Positions 9,027-17,561 of a stretch of DNA of 33,310 nucleotides are shown here, one piece after another. Source of the stretch: Verrucomicrobiales bacterium (lineage in GTDB: Bacteria > Verrucomicrobiota > Verrucomicrobiia > Verrucomicrobiales > DEV007); assembly GCA_002726915.1 (NCBI GenBank), contig PBSY01000022.1, positions 77,102 to 110,411 on the forward strand, read 5' to 3'. Both the position numbers and the translations under genes were made by a program. Under the pieces are notes generated by a model. It searched no databases. It was not told where the DNA came from and saw only the letters and a program-made list of their open reading frames with translations. Position 1 is the first letter of the stretch. Each line of letters starts with the position of its first letter.

Positions 9027-10466
9027 CTAATTGTCGTCCCGCAGAAAGTCGTATTCGGGCGATTCCACCTCGCCTTTGGCGTAGTCGTAGACCGCGGTGA
9101 GTTCTTCGGGACTATCCATTTCTTGGCCCTGATCTCCCGTTTTTTCGATCCATTCTTCGAGAATCTGGCGGTGCTGTTTCAGCACCGAGACGTATTCGGG
9201 ATCCTTGGCCAGGTTGTTGAGCTGGTCAGGATCATTTTCGAGATCGTAGAGTTCTTCTTCAGGGCGTGTCTCGGCACTCATGTAGGAAGCCTGCAGGGGG
9301 GTCATTTCGCCGTCGGCGTAGGCGCGGCGCAGCTCGATGATGCTGGCATGCTTGTTCCGGTACTGTGACTGGTAGAAAGCGCGGTCGGTCAGGTAATTGC
9401 GAATGTAGCGAAAGCGTTCCGTCCCGACCGCGCGGATGCGATCGACGGCTATGCCGCAACGATCTCGGGCGGAAATGACGAACTTCTGGGGCTGGTAATC
9501 GGCTGCGAATAAATCGTGACCTTCAAAGGAAGCCGGGATTTCGAGTCCGCCCAGGGCGACAGTGGTTGCGGTGATATCGATGCCGTTGACGAGATCCTCA
9601 CGCACCGTGCCCGCTTCCGGTGCACCTTCGATGGATGGAGGAAAGCGTACGATGAGCGGCACCTTGGTCCCGTCTTCGTAGAGGAACTGCTTGGCGCGGG
9701 GCAGGGGAGCGCCGTGGTCGGTGAAGAAGAAGACGATGGTGTTGTCCCAGAGGTCATACTCCTTCAATCCGGAGACAATGGCGCCGACCTGTTCGTCGGT
9801 TTCGACGACCTGCTCAAAGTGTCGAGCGATGGCATTGCGAATGACGGGTGTGTCAGGGTAGTGAGCGGGCACGTGAACCAAGTCCTCATCGACCCGGGTC
9901 GGCATGGGATACTTGGAACCAGTTTCGCCTTCGAACTTGCCACCGGAGAGTTGGATCTGGCCAAAGAAAGGTTTGCTCTGGAGTTGTTCAAGGAAGGACA
10001 CGTCGCGTCCTTTGAGATGGCCACCGTAGCCGGGGCGCTCGAAGTCGCGGGAGAACAGGTCCTTGCGTTCGTAGATGAAATTGTAGTCCTCCTTGGATTC
10101 GTTGAAGGTGGAGAATCCTGCCTCCTTGAAAAGCGAAGGCACAGCGAAGACGCCTTCCGGCAGCGGCTTCTTCAACATAGTGCGGTGGCGATGCAGGCCA
10201 TGCGTGGTCTGCATGGTGCCGGTGATGATGGCCGAGCGGGTCGTGGAGCAAACCGGTGACGGCATGTAGGCGCGGTCGAAGCGAACGCCGGCTTCAGAGA
10301 GGGCGTCGATGTTCGGAGTTTCGACGGCATCGTAGCCATAGCACCCCATCCAGTCGCTCATGTCGTCGACAAAAATCCAGAGGATATTTGGTTTTTCATT
10401 CGCTGTATTCGCTGCTTGGAGGGTTGGTAGCACCAGCGCGGAGAAGAGCAGAACCAGTGATCTCAT
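9027..10466 (-). CDS. Exported sulfatase (heparan-sulfamidase-like) with atypical CSTTR active site
   Basis: A 479-residue type I sulfatase with signal peptide (MRSLVLLFSALVLPTLQAA). The metal site is seen in NILWIFVDDMSDW (D34, D35) and later FFFTDHGAPLPRAK. The formylglycine motif region reads PVCSTTRSAIITG with the modifiable cysteine at residue 73. The usual core is C-x-P-x-R, or C-x-A-x-R for anaerobic maturases, and here the third position is threonine; I checked the codons on the minus strand and the reading is unambiguous. The overall shape resembles the sulfamidase-like branch. The C-terminal ELYDLENDPDQLNNLAKDPEY block is intact, so the gene is not decayed. It is transcribed away from the MATE gene and towards DUF1080. 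Substrate is unknown. Confidence 0.9.
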   Translation of the reverse strand: MRSLVLLFSALVLPTLQAANTANEKPNILWIFVDDMSDWMGCYGYDAVETPNIDALSEAGVRFDRAYMPSPVCSTTRSAIITGTMQTTHGLHRHRTMLKKPLPEGVFAVPSLFKEAGFSTFNESKEDYNFIYERKDLFSRDFERPGYGGHLKGRDVSFLEQLQSKPFFGQIQLSGGKFEGETGSKYPMPTRVDEDLVHVPAHYPDTPVIRNAIARHFEQVVETDEQVGAIVSGLKEYDLWDNTIVFFFTDHGAPLPRAKQFLYEDGTKVPLIVRFPPSIEGAPEAGTVREDLVNGIDITATTVALGGLEIPASFEGHDLFAADYQPQKFVISARDRCGIAVDRIRAVGTERFRYIRNYLTDRAFYQSQYRNKHASIIELRRAYADGEMTPLQASYMSAETRPEEELYDLENDPDQLNNLAKDPEYVSVLKQHRQILEEWIEKTGDQGQEMDSPEELTAVYDYAKGEVESPEYDFLRDDN

Positions 10467-10892
10467 GGATTAGTGTTTCATCGAATGAGAGAGGTCGCAA
10501 GGTAGGGAGATTGACCGGTTTGCGCCAAAATCGGATGTGTTACTTTTTTACTAAGTTTTCGATCGTGGCAGAGGTAGCATCACCAAGATACGAACTTCAA
10601 TCGCGTTGAATCGGAACAGTGAAGTCGATTGCGCTGGTCACTTCATGAGAGTCGTTGGCTTTAATGCCGATCCGGTGTTGGTGAGTGGCTTTATCGCCAC
10701 GGCGCTGGCGCTGCATTCCGGTCACGCCGCCAAAGAGTCCAGAATGTGTCACTGGTAAGCCTGCGGGCTCTTCCAAAGTAAGCCCTTTGAGGCAGCATTC
10801 CTGACCAAGAGTGTTACCTTCGCGTGGGTTGTAGCGTAAGAAGTTTTGCCCGTTCGGTCCGTTTTCATTAGTCGCCACAACAAATTATTGCT
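10467..10892. other. 426-base divergent intergenic region
   Basis: This gap separates the start of the minus-strand sulfatase from the start of the plus-strand MATE gene. Its centre holds the SufE-like remnant at 10660-10758 (separate entry). I find no strong promoter, terminator hairpin or RNA gene elsewhere in it. A minus-strand open frame (10597-10878) crosses the remnant, but I do not call it a gene. Confidence 0.6.
10660..10758 (+). pseudogene. Decayed SufE-like fragment
   Basis: Bases 10669-10737 align without gaps to 12588-12656 of the intact sufE downstream. By hand I count 56 of 69 identical bases and 18 of 23 identical residues (shared core VLVSG, IATALAL, SGH). About half of the substitutions are silent third-position changes, which suggests the copy was a translated paralogue for some time before it decayed. 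The frame reads on for only six codons after the match and stops at TAA 10756-10758. The upstream part, where the catalytic cysteine (VWGCQS) should lie, is not recognisable. The ends are approximate. It lies just before the MATE gene, so MATE is flanked by a SufE remnant and an intact SufE. Confidence 0.72.
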
Positions 10893-12248
10893 TTGAACTC
10901 TCAATCGCTCACCGAGGGATCGATCCCGAAACATATTCGCAACATCGCTGTACCGATGAGCATCGGGTTTCTTTTTAATACGATGTATAATGTGGTCGAC
11001 TCGTTTTATGCGGGGCGGGTTTCGACTTCTGCGCTGGCGGCACTGGCCCTTTCGTTTCCGGTATTCTTTATCATCATTGCCATTGCCGAAGGCATTGCCC
11101 GGGGCTCATCCGCCCTCATCGCCAATGCAATCGGAGCGAAGGATGAGGAAAAAGAAAAGCGACTCTCGCGCCAGGTCTTTTCGCTAGGGTTGATATGCGC
11201 GCTGTCTTTGACTGCAATTGGACTGACAGTGGCGCCTACTTTATTTCGGATTCTGGGGGCCGAGGGAGAATATTTTAATCTGGCGTTGGGATACGTTTCG
11301 CCCTTGTTCATTGGAGCGGTCTTTTTCCTGATCAGTAGCATGAGCAATGCCATCCTGCTCGCGCATGGGGACAGCAAGACGTTCGGCAAGGTGTTGATCG
11401 CCGGGTTCCTGCTCAACCTGATTCTCGACCCCTGGTTTCTCTATGGCGGTTTCGGCTTGCCCGCGATGGGCGTGCCGGGGATAGCCTGGGCGACCGTGTT
11501 GATTCAGGCGCTAGGAGGAAGCTTTCTTTTCTCCGTGGTCGTGAGGCGTGGATATGTCGATCTCGGTGCGCTCTTCAAGCAGCGGCCCAAACCTAAGATC
11601 TACGGCGAAATCTTGAGGCAGGGCATTCCGACCAGCTTCAACATGATGTCGATTGCGCTCGGATTTTTCGTCACGACTTATTTCCTGAAATTCTATGGCG
11701 AAGTGTCGGTGGCGGCTTTCGGCGTCGGCACCCGCATCGAACAGATCGCGCTTCTCCCCGCGATCGGGCTGGGGGCTGCCATTGTTTCTATTGTCGGTCA
11801 GAACAACGGGGCGGGACGCATGGACCGGGTTGGCGATTGTGTGAAACTTTGCGTGAAATATGGCCTGATCCTGATTTTGGGTTCCTCTGTGCTTATCTTT
11901 GTGTTCGCCACTCCGCTAGTGCGCCTCTTCACTAGTGATGAGAAAGTCATCGAGGTCGGGGCCAACTACACGCGTATCATGGCCTTTATCCAATGGGCCT
12001 ACGTGATGGGTTTTATTTTCATCGGATTTCTCCAGGCGATCAAGCGACCCATGTATGGATTCTTTGAGGCGGTGATCCGCAAGATTATCCTGCCAATCGG
12101 CATCTTTTATCTGGCCGTCAAAATCTGGGACGTCGACTTGAATGGCTTTTATTACAGCATGGTGGCAATCAACGTGATCATGACTGTGGTAACGATTATC
12201 TACGCTCAGATGGTGTTGAGAAAGATGACTCACTGTTCCTCGTCTTGA
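10893..12248 (+). CDS. MATE-family efflux transporter
   Basis: A 451-residue inner-membrane cation-coupled drug or metabolite exporter of the MATE family. The N-terminal block SLTEGSIPKHIRNIAVPMS then GFLFNTMYNVVDSFYAG is characteristic, and about twelve hydrophobic segments follow in two similar halves (second half from IYGEILRQGIPTSFNMMS, near residue 230). Length is normal. The start appears to be TTG at 10893, because an in-frame TAG lies at 10869-10871, no ATG occurs in between, and the first ATG in frame would remove a conserved helix. No good Shine-Dalgarno sequence precedes it. SufE follows after 102 bases on the same strand. Substrate cannot be predicted. Confidence 0.92.
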   Translation: MNSQSLTEGSIPKHIRNIAVPMSIGFLFNTMYNVVDSFYAGRVSTSALAALALSFPVFFIIIAIAEGIARGSSALIANAIGAKDEEKEKRLSRQVFSLGLICALSLTAIGLTVAPTLFRILGAEGEYFNLALGYVSPLFIGAVFFLISSMSNAILLAHGDSKTFGKVLIAGFLLNLILDPWFLYGGFGLPAMGVPGIAWATVLIQALGGSFLFSVVVRRGYVDLGALFKQRPKPKIYGEILRQGIPTSFNMMSIALGFFVTTYFLKFYGEVSVAAFGVGTRIEQIALLPAIGLGAAIVSIVGQNNGAGRMDRVGDCVKLCVKYGLILILGSSVLIFVFATPLVRLFTSDEKVIEVGANYTRIMAFIQWAYVMGFIFIGFLQAIKRPMYGFFEAVIRKIILPIGIFYLAVKIWDVDLNGFYYSMVAINVIMTVVTIIYAQMVLRKMTHCSSS

Positions 12249-12350
12249 TCCAGGTTGGGGAGCACAAGTGTTGTTTGAAAGACGGGCGCTCTGAGTTATG
12301 ATACCCACCCTCCATCGGGAAGCGTATTTTCAAGGTGAGAGCAGCCATAC

Positions 12351-12788
12351 ATGAGCACGCAGGCACAGGAATTACCGGACTTTGACGAGATCGCTGAAAC
12401 CATGGGATATCTTCCCGATCTGGACGCGAAGTTTCAGTTTCTAATCGACTTGAGCAAGCGGCTGCCGCTGATTCAAGAGGACGAAGAAACCGATAACTTC
12501 CGCGTATGGGGCTGCCAGTCTTCCGTATGGATCGTGCCGTTTGAAGACGAAGCCAAAAAAGGTGTGCTCAACTTTCGGGGCAAGAGTGATTCGGTATTGG
12601 TGAGCGGCATCATCGCCACGGCGCTGGCACTATATTCCGGCCACACTGCCGAGGAGATTTTGACCATCGACGGCACGGCCGAGATGAAGAAGTTAGACCT
12701 CGAATCTCACCTCAGTCCGACCCGACGTAACGGCCTCATGGGCATGATCGAGCGGATTCGTGAATACGCGGCCGCGACCCTTGGTTAG
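12351..12788 (+). CDS. sufE: SufE-family cysteine desulfurase activator
   Basis: A 145-residue SufE-like protein. SufE accepts persulfide sulfur from the cysteine desulfurase SufS and passes it to the SufBCD scaffold for Fe-S cluster assembly in the cytoplasm. The acceptor cysteine is C55 in the conserved RVWGCQSSVW motif. The following VLVSGIIATALALYSGHTAEEI and HLSPTRRNGLMGM blocks are also typical. Length is normal. AAGGTGAGA about ten bases upstream of ATG 12351 is a plausible ribosome site. No other suf gene is in the window, so this is a stand-alone copy between the MATE and PhoD-like genes. A decayed relative is found at 10660-10758. Confidence 0.93.
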   Translation: MSTQAQELPDFDEIAETMGYLPDLDAKFQFLIDLSKRLPLIQEDEETDNFRVWGCQSSVWIVPFEDEAKKGVLNFRGKSDSVLVSGIIATALALYSGHTAEEILTIDGTAEMKKLDLESHLSPTRRNGLMGMIERIREYAAATLG

Positions 12789-12894
12789 TTGGGAGCGCGA
12801 TTCGCAGGGCTTAATACCGGGTTACATTTTTTCGCTCTGTTCACGCCATAAGATGGCGGTTTACACCGAGACGATCAATCGGTTTCATGGGTGC

Positions 12895-15222
12895 ATGATT
12901 GAACGGATCTCCCGACGACTCAGTTTAAAGTTTCTCTCCGTGGTCGCTTTGTTCGGTGTCTATGTTAAGCGTCCCGCGGTAGCTCAAGGCAAGAAAGTGT
13001 TAAAGCGCATCGACCGCTGGGGCCAGACCCACGATCGCATCTTTCTCGGAGGCGGTTTCTGGGCTAACCCGATGGAGGACTGGCACATTAGGGACGGCTG
13101 GGCAGAATCGACCACTGATGCGGCCAATCGCAGTATTCATTCGTTGACTCACCAGCTTGCTTGGCCCGCCAAGGGTTTCGTTATGTCCGTAAAAATGGGT
13201 CGAAGCCGTATCCTGAAGAAGGACGGCGGTGCCGGTTTCCGCCTTGGAGTGAAGAGCGACCTCAACGAGGTGAAGAGCAATGTTTTCGCGAACGGTGGAG
13301 TCAACGCCGGTCTCGTGGGACAGGAAATCTTCATTGGGAAGAAAATAGCCAAGCTCTCTGGCGTGCTCGATGGCGACGTGGTGATTCTCGAACTTGAGGG
13401 AGCCGGCAGCGGCGATCAGGTAGAACTCACCCTCACCGCAAAGTCCTCGGACGGAACCGAGGAATTTGGGAAATTGAAAGCCAAGGCCGGAGCTGAAACT
13501 CTCGTTGGCAACATCGCTCTGGTCAGTCAATACACCGGAGCCAAGAATCGATCCGCGAGCCAAGAGGGTCATCGCTTCACTGACTGGCAGGTGGGTGGAG
13601 ATGCCTTTTCAGTAAGTCCGGAGCAGAGTTTCGGTCCAATTCTCTGGTCGATGTACACTCTGAGTGACTCCCGTGGTGAAGAAGGGTTCGTCATGAAAAT
13701 TTCTGCTCTTCTTGGGCCTGTTGGCGAAAAAGATAACCGTGAAGTTGAACTCGAAGTGCAGCGTGACGGCCAATGGGAGTCGCTGGGCAGCGAAACACTC
13801 GATCCGGCGGCGTGGGTGTCCACCTGGCGCATCCCAAATTGGGACGAGAAAGTGGACGTGCCTTTTCGCCTCGTCTATCGCGAGCAATTTAAAGATGGGA
13901 GTGAGGTGCCGGCTGAGTGGGTTGGTAAGATTCGTCAGAACCCGGTCGGACGTCCCGTTCGGATCGGTGGGCTGACTTGCCAGAAAGACTATGCGTTCCC
14001 TTACGAACCAGTGGCCAACAATCTGGTCAAGCTCGACCCGGACCTGTTGTTCTTCTCTGGTGATCAGCTTTACGAAAACCACGGAGGCTTCGGCATCATT
14101 CGCAATGAAGAAGGGCCGGCCATTCTAAATTATCTACGTAAGTTCTACATGCATGGATGGGCCTTCGGTGATGCCATGCGAAACGCGCCGACGATCTGCA
14201 TCACGGATGATCATGATGTCTTTCACGGCAACATCTGGGGCGAAGGCGGTGAAGCGTGGGATATGGAAACGGGAGGTCAATCCAAGGCGGGTTACAAGCA
14301 GCCTGCCGGAATGGTCAATGTAGTACATACCACGCACGCTAGCCATCACCCCGATCTCTACGACGACACGCCGATGAAGCAGGATATCAGTGTCTACTAC
14401 GGTGACATGGTCTATGGTCGTGTTAGCTTCGCTATCCTCGGCGACCGAATGTGGAAGAGCGGCCCGGAGCGGGTCGATACCGGTAGCGGTCGTGCCGATC
14501 ATGTCTACGACCCAACCTGGGACACCTCGGCTCTCGACGTGCCGGGGCTCAATTTACTCGGCGAGCGACAGGAGAAGTTCCTTGAGGAATGGGGCGATGA
14601 CTGGCGCGGCCACGAAATGAAAGTGCTGCTCAGTCAGACACTCTTTGTAAATGCTGCGACTCATCACGGCAAATACGATGGTTACATCAAGGCCGACCTT
14701 GACTCCGGCGGTTGGCCGCAGACGGCGCGTAACCGGACGGTTGATATTCTTCGCAAGTCCAAGGCATTGCACATCAATGGTGATCAGCACCTTACAACAA
14801 TGACACAGTATGGGTCGTCAAAGCAGCGCGACGCAAACTGGTCCTTCTGCACACCGGCGATCGCCGCAGGATACCCTCGCTGGTGGCGTCCAGATGAAAT
14901 CGAAGGTATGAGCCATCAGAAACGGCCCTCCCATGGTCACGACAATACGGGTGAATACCTCGACGGTTTCGATAACAAAGTCTATGTTTACGCCGTTGGG
15001 AATCCAGAGGTCGGCACTGAAAAGCATCGCTATGACCTGGCTCACCAGAAGGCGAGCGGTTTTGGATTGGTGACCATCAATACGGTGAAGAAGACCTACC
15101 ACTGTGAGAGCTTCAAGTTCCTTGTTGATGCCACTGACGGAAATCCCGAGAACCAGCACCCTGGTTGGCCAGTAACCATCCACATGGACGAGAACGGAGG
15201 AGAAAATCGCTTGGAAGTCTAG
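12895..15222 (+). CDS. Exported PhoD-like metallophosphatase
   Basis: A protein of about 775 residues whose C-terminal half is a PhoD-like metallophosphatase, a family of phosphomono- and diesterases acting outside the cytoplasm. Metal-site motifs seen are LFFSGDQLYENHGG (D390), ITDDHDVFHGNIWGEGG (D438-D441), and HINGDQHLTTM near residue 626. The N-terminal third (about 30-330) is beta-rich and not clearly assignable; it may bind the substrate or a glycan. ATG 12895 gives a signal peptide (MIERISRRLSLKFLSVVALFG, cleavage near AVA-Q). ATG 12853 and GTG 12760 are in-frame alternatives, but the latter overlaps the end of sufE and adds non-signal residues. Family is fairly sure; it is unclear whether the substrate is a phosphodiester, a phospholipid or a phosphorylated glycan. 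Confidence 0.82.
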   Translation: MIERISRRLSLKFLSVVALFGVYVKRPAVAQGKKVLKRIDRWGQTHDRIFLGGGFWANPMEDWHIRDGWAESTTDAANRSIHSLTHQLAWPAKGFVMSVKMGRSRILKKDGGAGFRLGVKSDLNEVKSNVFANGGVNAGLVGQEIFIGKKIAKLSGVLDGDVVILELEGAGSGDQVELTLTAKSSDGTEEFGKLKAKAGAETLVGNIALVSQYTGAKNRSASQEGHRFTDWQVGGDAFSVSPEQSFGPILWSMYTLSDSRGEEGFVMKISALLGPVGEKDNREVELEVQRDGQWESLGSETLDPAAWVSTWRIPNWDEKVDVPFRLVYREQFKDGSEVPAEWVGKIRQNPVGRPVRIGGLTCQKDYAFPYEPVANNLVKLDPDLLFFSGDQLYENHGGFGIIRNEEGPAILNYLRKFYMHGWAFGDAMRNAPTICITDDHDVFHGNIWGEGGEAWDMETGGQSKAGYKQPAGMVNVVHTTHASHHPDLYDDTPMKQDISVYYGDMVYGRVSFAILGDRMWKSGPERVDTGSGRADHVYDPTWDTSALDVPGLNLLGERQEKFLEEWGDDWRGHEMKVLLSQTLFVNAATHHGKYDGYIKADLDSGGWPQTARNRTVDILRKSKALHINGDQHLTTMTQYGSSKQRDANWSFCTPAIAAGYPRWWRPDEIEGMSHQKRPSHGHDNTGEYLDGFDNKVYVYAVGNPEVGTEKHRYDLAHQKASGFGLVTINTVKKTYHCESFKFLVDATDGNPENQHPGWPVTIHMDENGGENRLEV

Positions 15223-15318
15223 CTCTGCGTGCATCCAAGCCTTGTTGTTTTGGAATCCTGACACTTTTTTGACAACTTCCCGATTGGGGAATTAGCAGGA
15301 ATGATCGAAAGTTGTATT

Positions 15319-15792
15319 ATGAAAAAGTCTCTCCTCGTTTTGGCCCTTGCCATTTCTGTAGTAGTATCTAACGGCTCTCCTGAGCACCCGGAACTTAAGG
15401 CCTTTGCGGAAGCCAAAGAGGGTCAAGTCCGACACGTCTTTGTCCTTCCTGAAAAAACTCGTCAGGAGGAAGTCGACTTCAAAGTCGAATTAATTCCCGG
15501 TAAGGTGATGGAAACAGACGGGGTGAATCGAATTTACCTCGGAGTGACGTTGGAGTCTCGCTCATTGAAAGGGTGGGGATACACGTTTTATGACCTCACA
15601 GGAAAAGATAACGCGATGAGCACTCTCATTGGAGTTCCACCCGGAACGCCAAGGGTGGAAAAGTTTGTCGCAGGAAAGCCCCTTATGATCCACTACAATA
15701 GCCGCCTTCCGGTGGTCATCTATACACCGAAGGGCTTCAAGATCCGCTACCGGATTTGGGAGGCGGGAAAAGAGCAGTCGATTAGTGAGTGA
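15319..15792 (+). CDS. eco: Ecotin-like periplasmic serine protease inhibitor
   Basis: A 157-residue protein with signal peptide (MKKSLLVLALAISVVVSNGS) and an ecotin domain. Ecotin is a dimeric periplasmic inhibitor of trypsin-fold proteases. Matches I recognise against E. coli ecotin are VKVELIPG/VELLIGQ-type residues near 57, LKGWGYTFYDL (E. coli LEGWGYDYYVF), the reactive loop AMSTLIGVPPG (VSTMMACPDG), HYNSRLPVVIYTP and IRYRIWEA. The inferred P1 residue is L103, in place of methionine. Both cysteines of the E. coli loop disulfide are absent here, replaced by G68 and V106. TTGACA at 15269-15274 could be a -35 box, but no good -10 is visible. ATG 15301 is an alternative start that adds six residues before the signal peptide. 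It converges on the sialate esterase. Confidence 0.87.
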   Translation: MKKSLLVLALAISVVVSNGSPEHPELKAFAEAKEGQVRHVFVLPEKTRQEEVDFKVELIPGKVMETDGVNRIYLGVTLESRSLKGWGYTFYDLTGKDNAMSTLIGVPPGTPRVEKFVAGKPLMIHYNSRLPVVIYTPKGFKIRYRIWEAGKEQSISE

Positions 15793-15821
15793 CGGTTCTC
15801 TCAAAAGTGATTGTCGTCACT
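15788..15821. terminator. Candidate bidirectional hairpin between convergent genes
   Basis: AGTGACG (15788-15794) and CGTCACT (15815-15821) form a perfect 7-bp inverted repeat around a 20-base loop. It spans the stop codons of ecotin (TGA 15790-15792) and the minus-strand sialate esterase (15817-15819). No T-run follows on either strand, so it is at best a weak terminator and may be chance. Confidence 0.3.
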
Positions 15822-17511
15822 GTATCATGGTCGGCCGTTCCCAATCTTTGGAATTGTGACCTTCGGGCTTGGCCGGCTTGTTTACTTCGACGGGATCAGC
15901 CTCGGGATCGTAAAGCGGCCAATCGTCCGTGCGAAAGGGGGAAGCGGGTAGCCCCTCTTGATTGTAAATCAGATTGCGCTGGGAAGGGTTCATCGCCCAG
16001 CCATAGCGAACCGCGACGGGCTTTTCGACCTCAGGAGAGGAAACGACAATAGTGTCTCCGTTGAGGCGCGCATTAGCCCAATTCCAGATCTGATCTTCTC
16101 CTGCGATGGCGAATGAGTCGATCGGTCCTCTCTTCGCTGCCATCAGCCCGCTGCCGATAGAGTCAAATGACAGAATAACGCGGTGCTTACGAATGGTGTG
16201 ACCCCTGTATTGAGGGCCGTCTCCGACAATGTCTTGGCCGTAAGTGTTGGCGAGAGCGTGGTAGGCGTGGCGAATGCCTATCGGTTTCTTGTTTTTGGGA
16301 TGCAGATCAATGGGGTTGCCAGTGTCGATCGTGACGGCCATGCCGGTATTTGGAATGTCGTGGGTCGCGAGGCGCATTGCTTCCCGGCTAACGGCCCAGG
16401 AAGCTTCGATACCTTCAACTGGCTCGATTTGTTCGGGGTTCCAGCTGGGAAGTTGGGTGAATTGAAAAGGAAAGGTGTCAGAGACCTCGCCATTGGAGAG
16501 TTCGTGCCAAGACTTTCGGTAGTAAGTAATCAGGTTGGCGAGTTGGTTGCGGTAGTGCTCCGCCTGGGGAGCGTTTTTGGCGTTGCGTTCTCCCTGATAC
16601 CAGATCATACCCCGAATGCCGTAGGGGCGAATCGGGTAGATCATGGCATTAAATTGATGACCGGGATACTGATGTCCAAGATTCGCTGGCTTGGTGATGA
16701 TGGGTGGTGAGAGTTGTTTGAAGGAATTCTTCATTGTTTCGCCGGAATCGATGAGAGCGTTGTATTCTGCGAGTTCTTTTTCGAAGGAAGCGAAAGCTTT
16801 TTCTTCGGTATCACCGCGGGTGATCATGCGTTTGGCATTCTCTGCATAGCCTTTTTTGTGGGCGATAGCCCGGGGATCGTCTTTCTGAATCTCCCACGGC
16901 ATCCAGCCTTCGATGGGAGTGCCGGCGAAAGCTTGCTGAATGATGCCGACGGGAACGCCAAGTTCCTTGTGAAGTTTCTTGCCGAAGTAGTAGGAGACTG
17001 CGGAGGTCTCAAGAGCCGCCTCGGGATTGCACGGCTTCCAAGTGCTGAGCCGGTCACGTGATTGCTCGAGCGGCTCGTGCCAGTGTTCTCGGCTGGATTT
17101 GAAGATGCGGAAGTCAGGCAGATCGACATTCGTTTCGCCTTCAGCTTCAAAGCTGTTGCCAACGGACCAGCCCATGTTGGACTGGCCGGCGCAGAGCCAG
17201 ACTTCGCCGACCGCTACGTCGTTGAGTTCGATGGTATTGTTTCCTTTGATCGTGAGGCTGTGTCCGGTGCCGTGCTCCGGAGTTTCTAAGTAAACCCGCC
17301 ACTGGCCTTTGTCGTTGGTGGTGGTGTTTTCTTCAGCGCCCCAACTGGCAGTGACCTTGATTTTTTCACCTGGTTCAGCCCAGCCCCAGATCGTATTGCT
17401 GATCTGTTGCTGCAGAATCATATGATCAGCAAAGAAGTTGGGAAGTCGAATCTCAGCTAAAGCGATGCTGGAAAGTCCGAGTATTGTGATGACTAGTGAG
17501 GGGAATTTCAT
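15817..17511 (-). CDS. Sialate O-acetylesterase family protein
   Basis: A 564-residue exported SGNH/GDSL-type esterase. Sialate O-acetylesterases remove acetyl groups from the 9-O or other hydroxyls of sialic acids so that lyases and sialidases can act. Evidence is a signal peptide (MKFPSLVITILGLSSIALA), the LPNFFADHMILQQ opening typical of the family, the nucleophile motif VWLCAGQSNMGW (S111), the GIRGMIWYQGERNA block, and a C-terminal DLHPKNKKPIGIRHA segment carrying the predicted catalytic Asp/His. The gene lies 248 bases downstream of the N-acetylneuraminate lyase on the same strand, which supports a true sialic acid role. Relatives also act on acetylated xylan, so specificity remains an inference. 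Confidence 0.9.
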   Translation of the reverse strand: MKFPSLVITILGLSSIALAEIRLPNFFADHMILQQQISNTIWGWAEPGEKIKVTASWGAEENTTTNDKGQWRVYLETPEHGTGHSLTIKGNNTIELNDVAVGEVWLCAGQSNMGWSVGNSFEAEGETNVDLPDFRIFKSSREHWHEPLEQSRDRLSTWKPCNPEAALETSAVSYYFGKKLHKELGVPVGIIQQAFAGTPIEGWMPWEIQKDDPRAIAHKKGYAENAKRMITRGDTEEKAFASFEKELAEYNALIDSGETMKNSFKQLSPPIITKPANLGHQYPGHQFNAMIYPIRPYGIRGMIWYQGERNAKNAPQAEHYRNQLANLITYYRKSWHELSNGEVSDTFPFQFTQLPSWNPEQIEPVEGIEASWAVSREAMRLATHDIPNTGMAVTIDTGNPIDLHPKNKKPIGIRHAYHALANTYGQDIVGDGPQYRGHTIRKHRVILSFDSIGSGLMAAKRGPIDSFAIAGEDQIWNWANARLNGDTIVVSSPEVEKPVAVRYGWAMNPSQRNLIYNQEGLPASPFRTDDWPLYDPEADPVEVNKPAKPEGHNSKDWERPTMIQ

Positions 17512-17541
17512 TGGGGTTCAGGTGCGTTTATTTTTTTGGGC

Positions 17542-17561
17542 CAGTGTCGAAAGTAACACTG
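17542..17561 (-). promoter_or_regulatory. Inverted repeat upstream of the sialate esterase
   Basis: CAGTGT (17542-17547) and ACACTG (17556-17561) are perfect 6-bp arms around an 8-base spacer, 31-50 bases upstream of the esterase start. It could be a regulator site or a leader hairpin. It does not share the sequence of the palindrome next to the GntR gene. The rest of the 248-base gap 17512-17759 shows nothing I can name. Confidence 0.25.

Noticed and set aside
9516-10259. Plus-strand open frame of 247 codons
   Set aside because: It is antisense to the sulfatase, whose motifs are unambiguous; the frame mirrors its codon pattern.
10597-10878. Minus-strand open frame in the sulfatase-MATE gap
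   Set aside because: Half of it is antisense to the SufE-like remnant, I recognise no domain in it, and it has no ribosome site. I cannot fully exclude a short gene in 10745-10878.
12760-12894. N-terminal extension of the PhoD-like protein from GTG 12760
   Set aside because: The extension overlaps the end of sufE, and would bury the signal peptide that starts at about ATG 12895.
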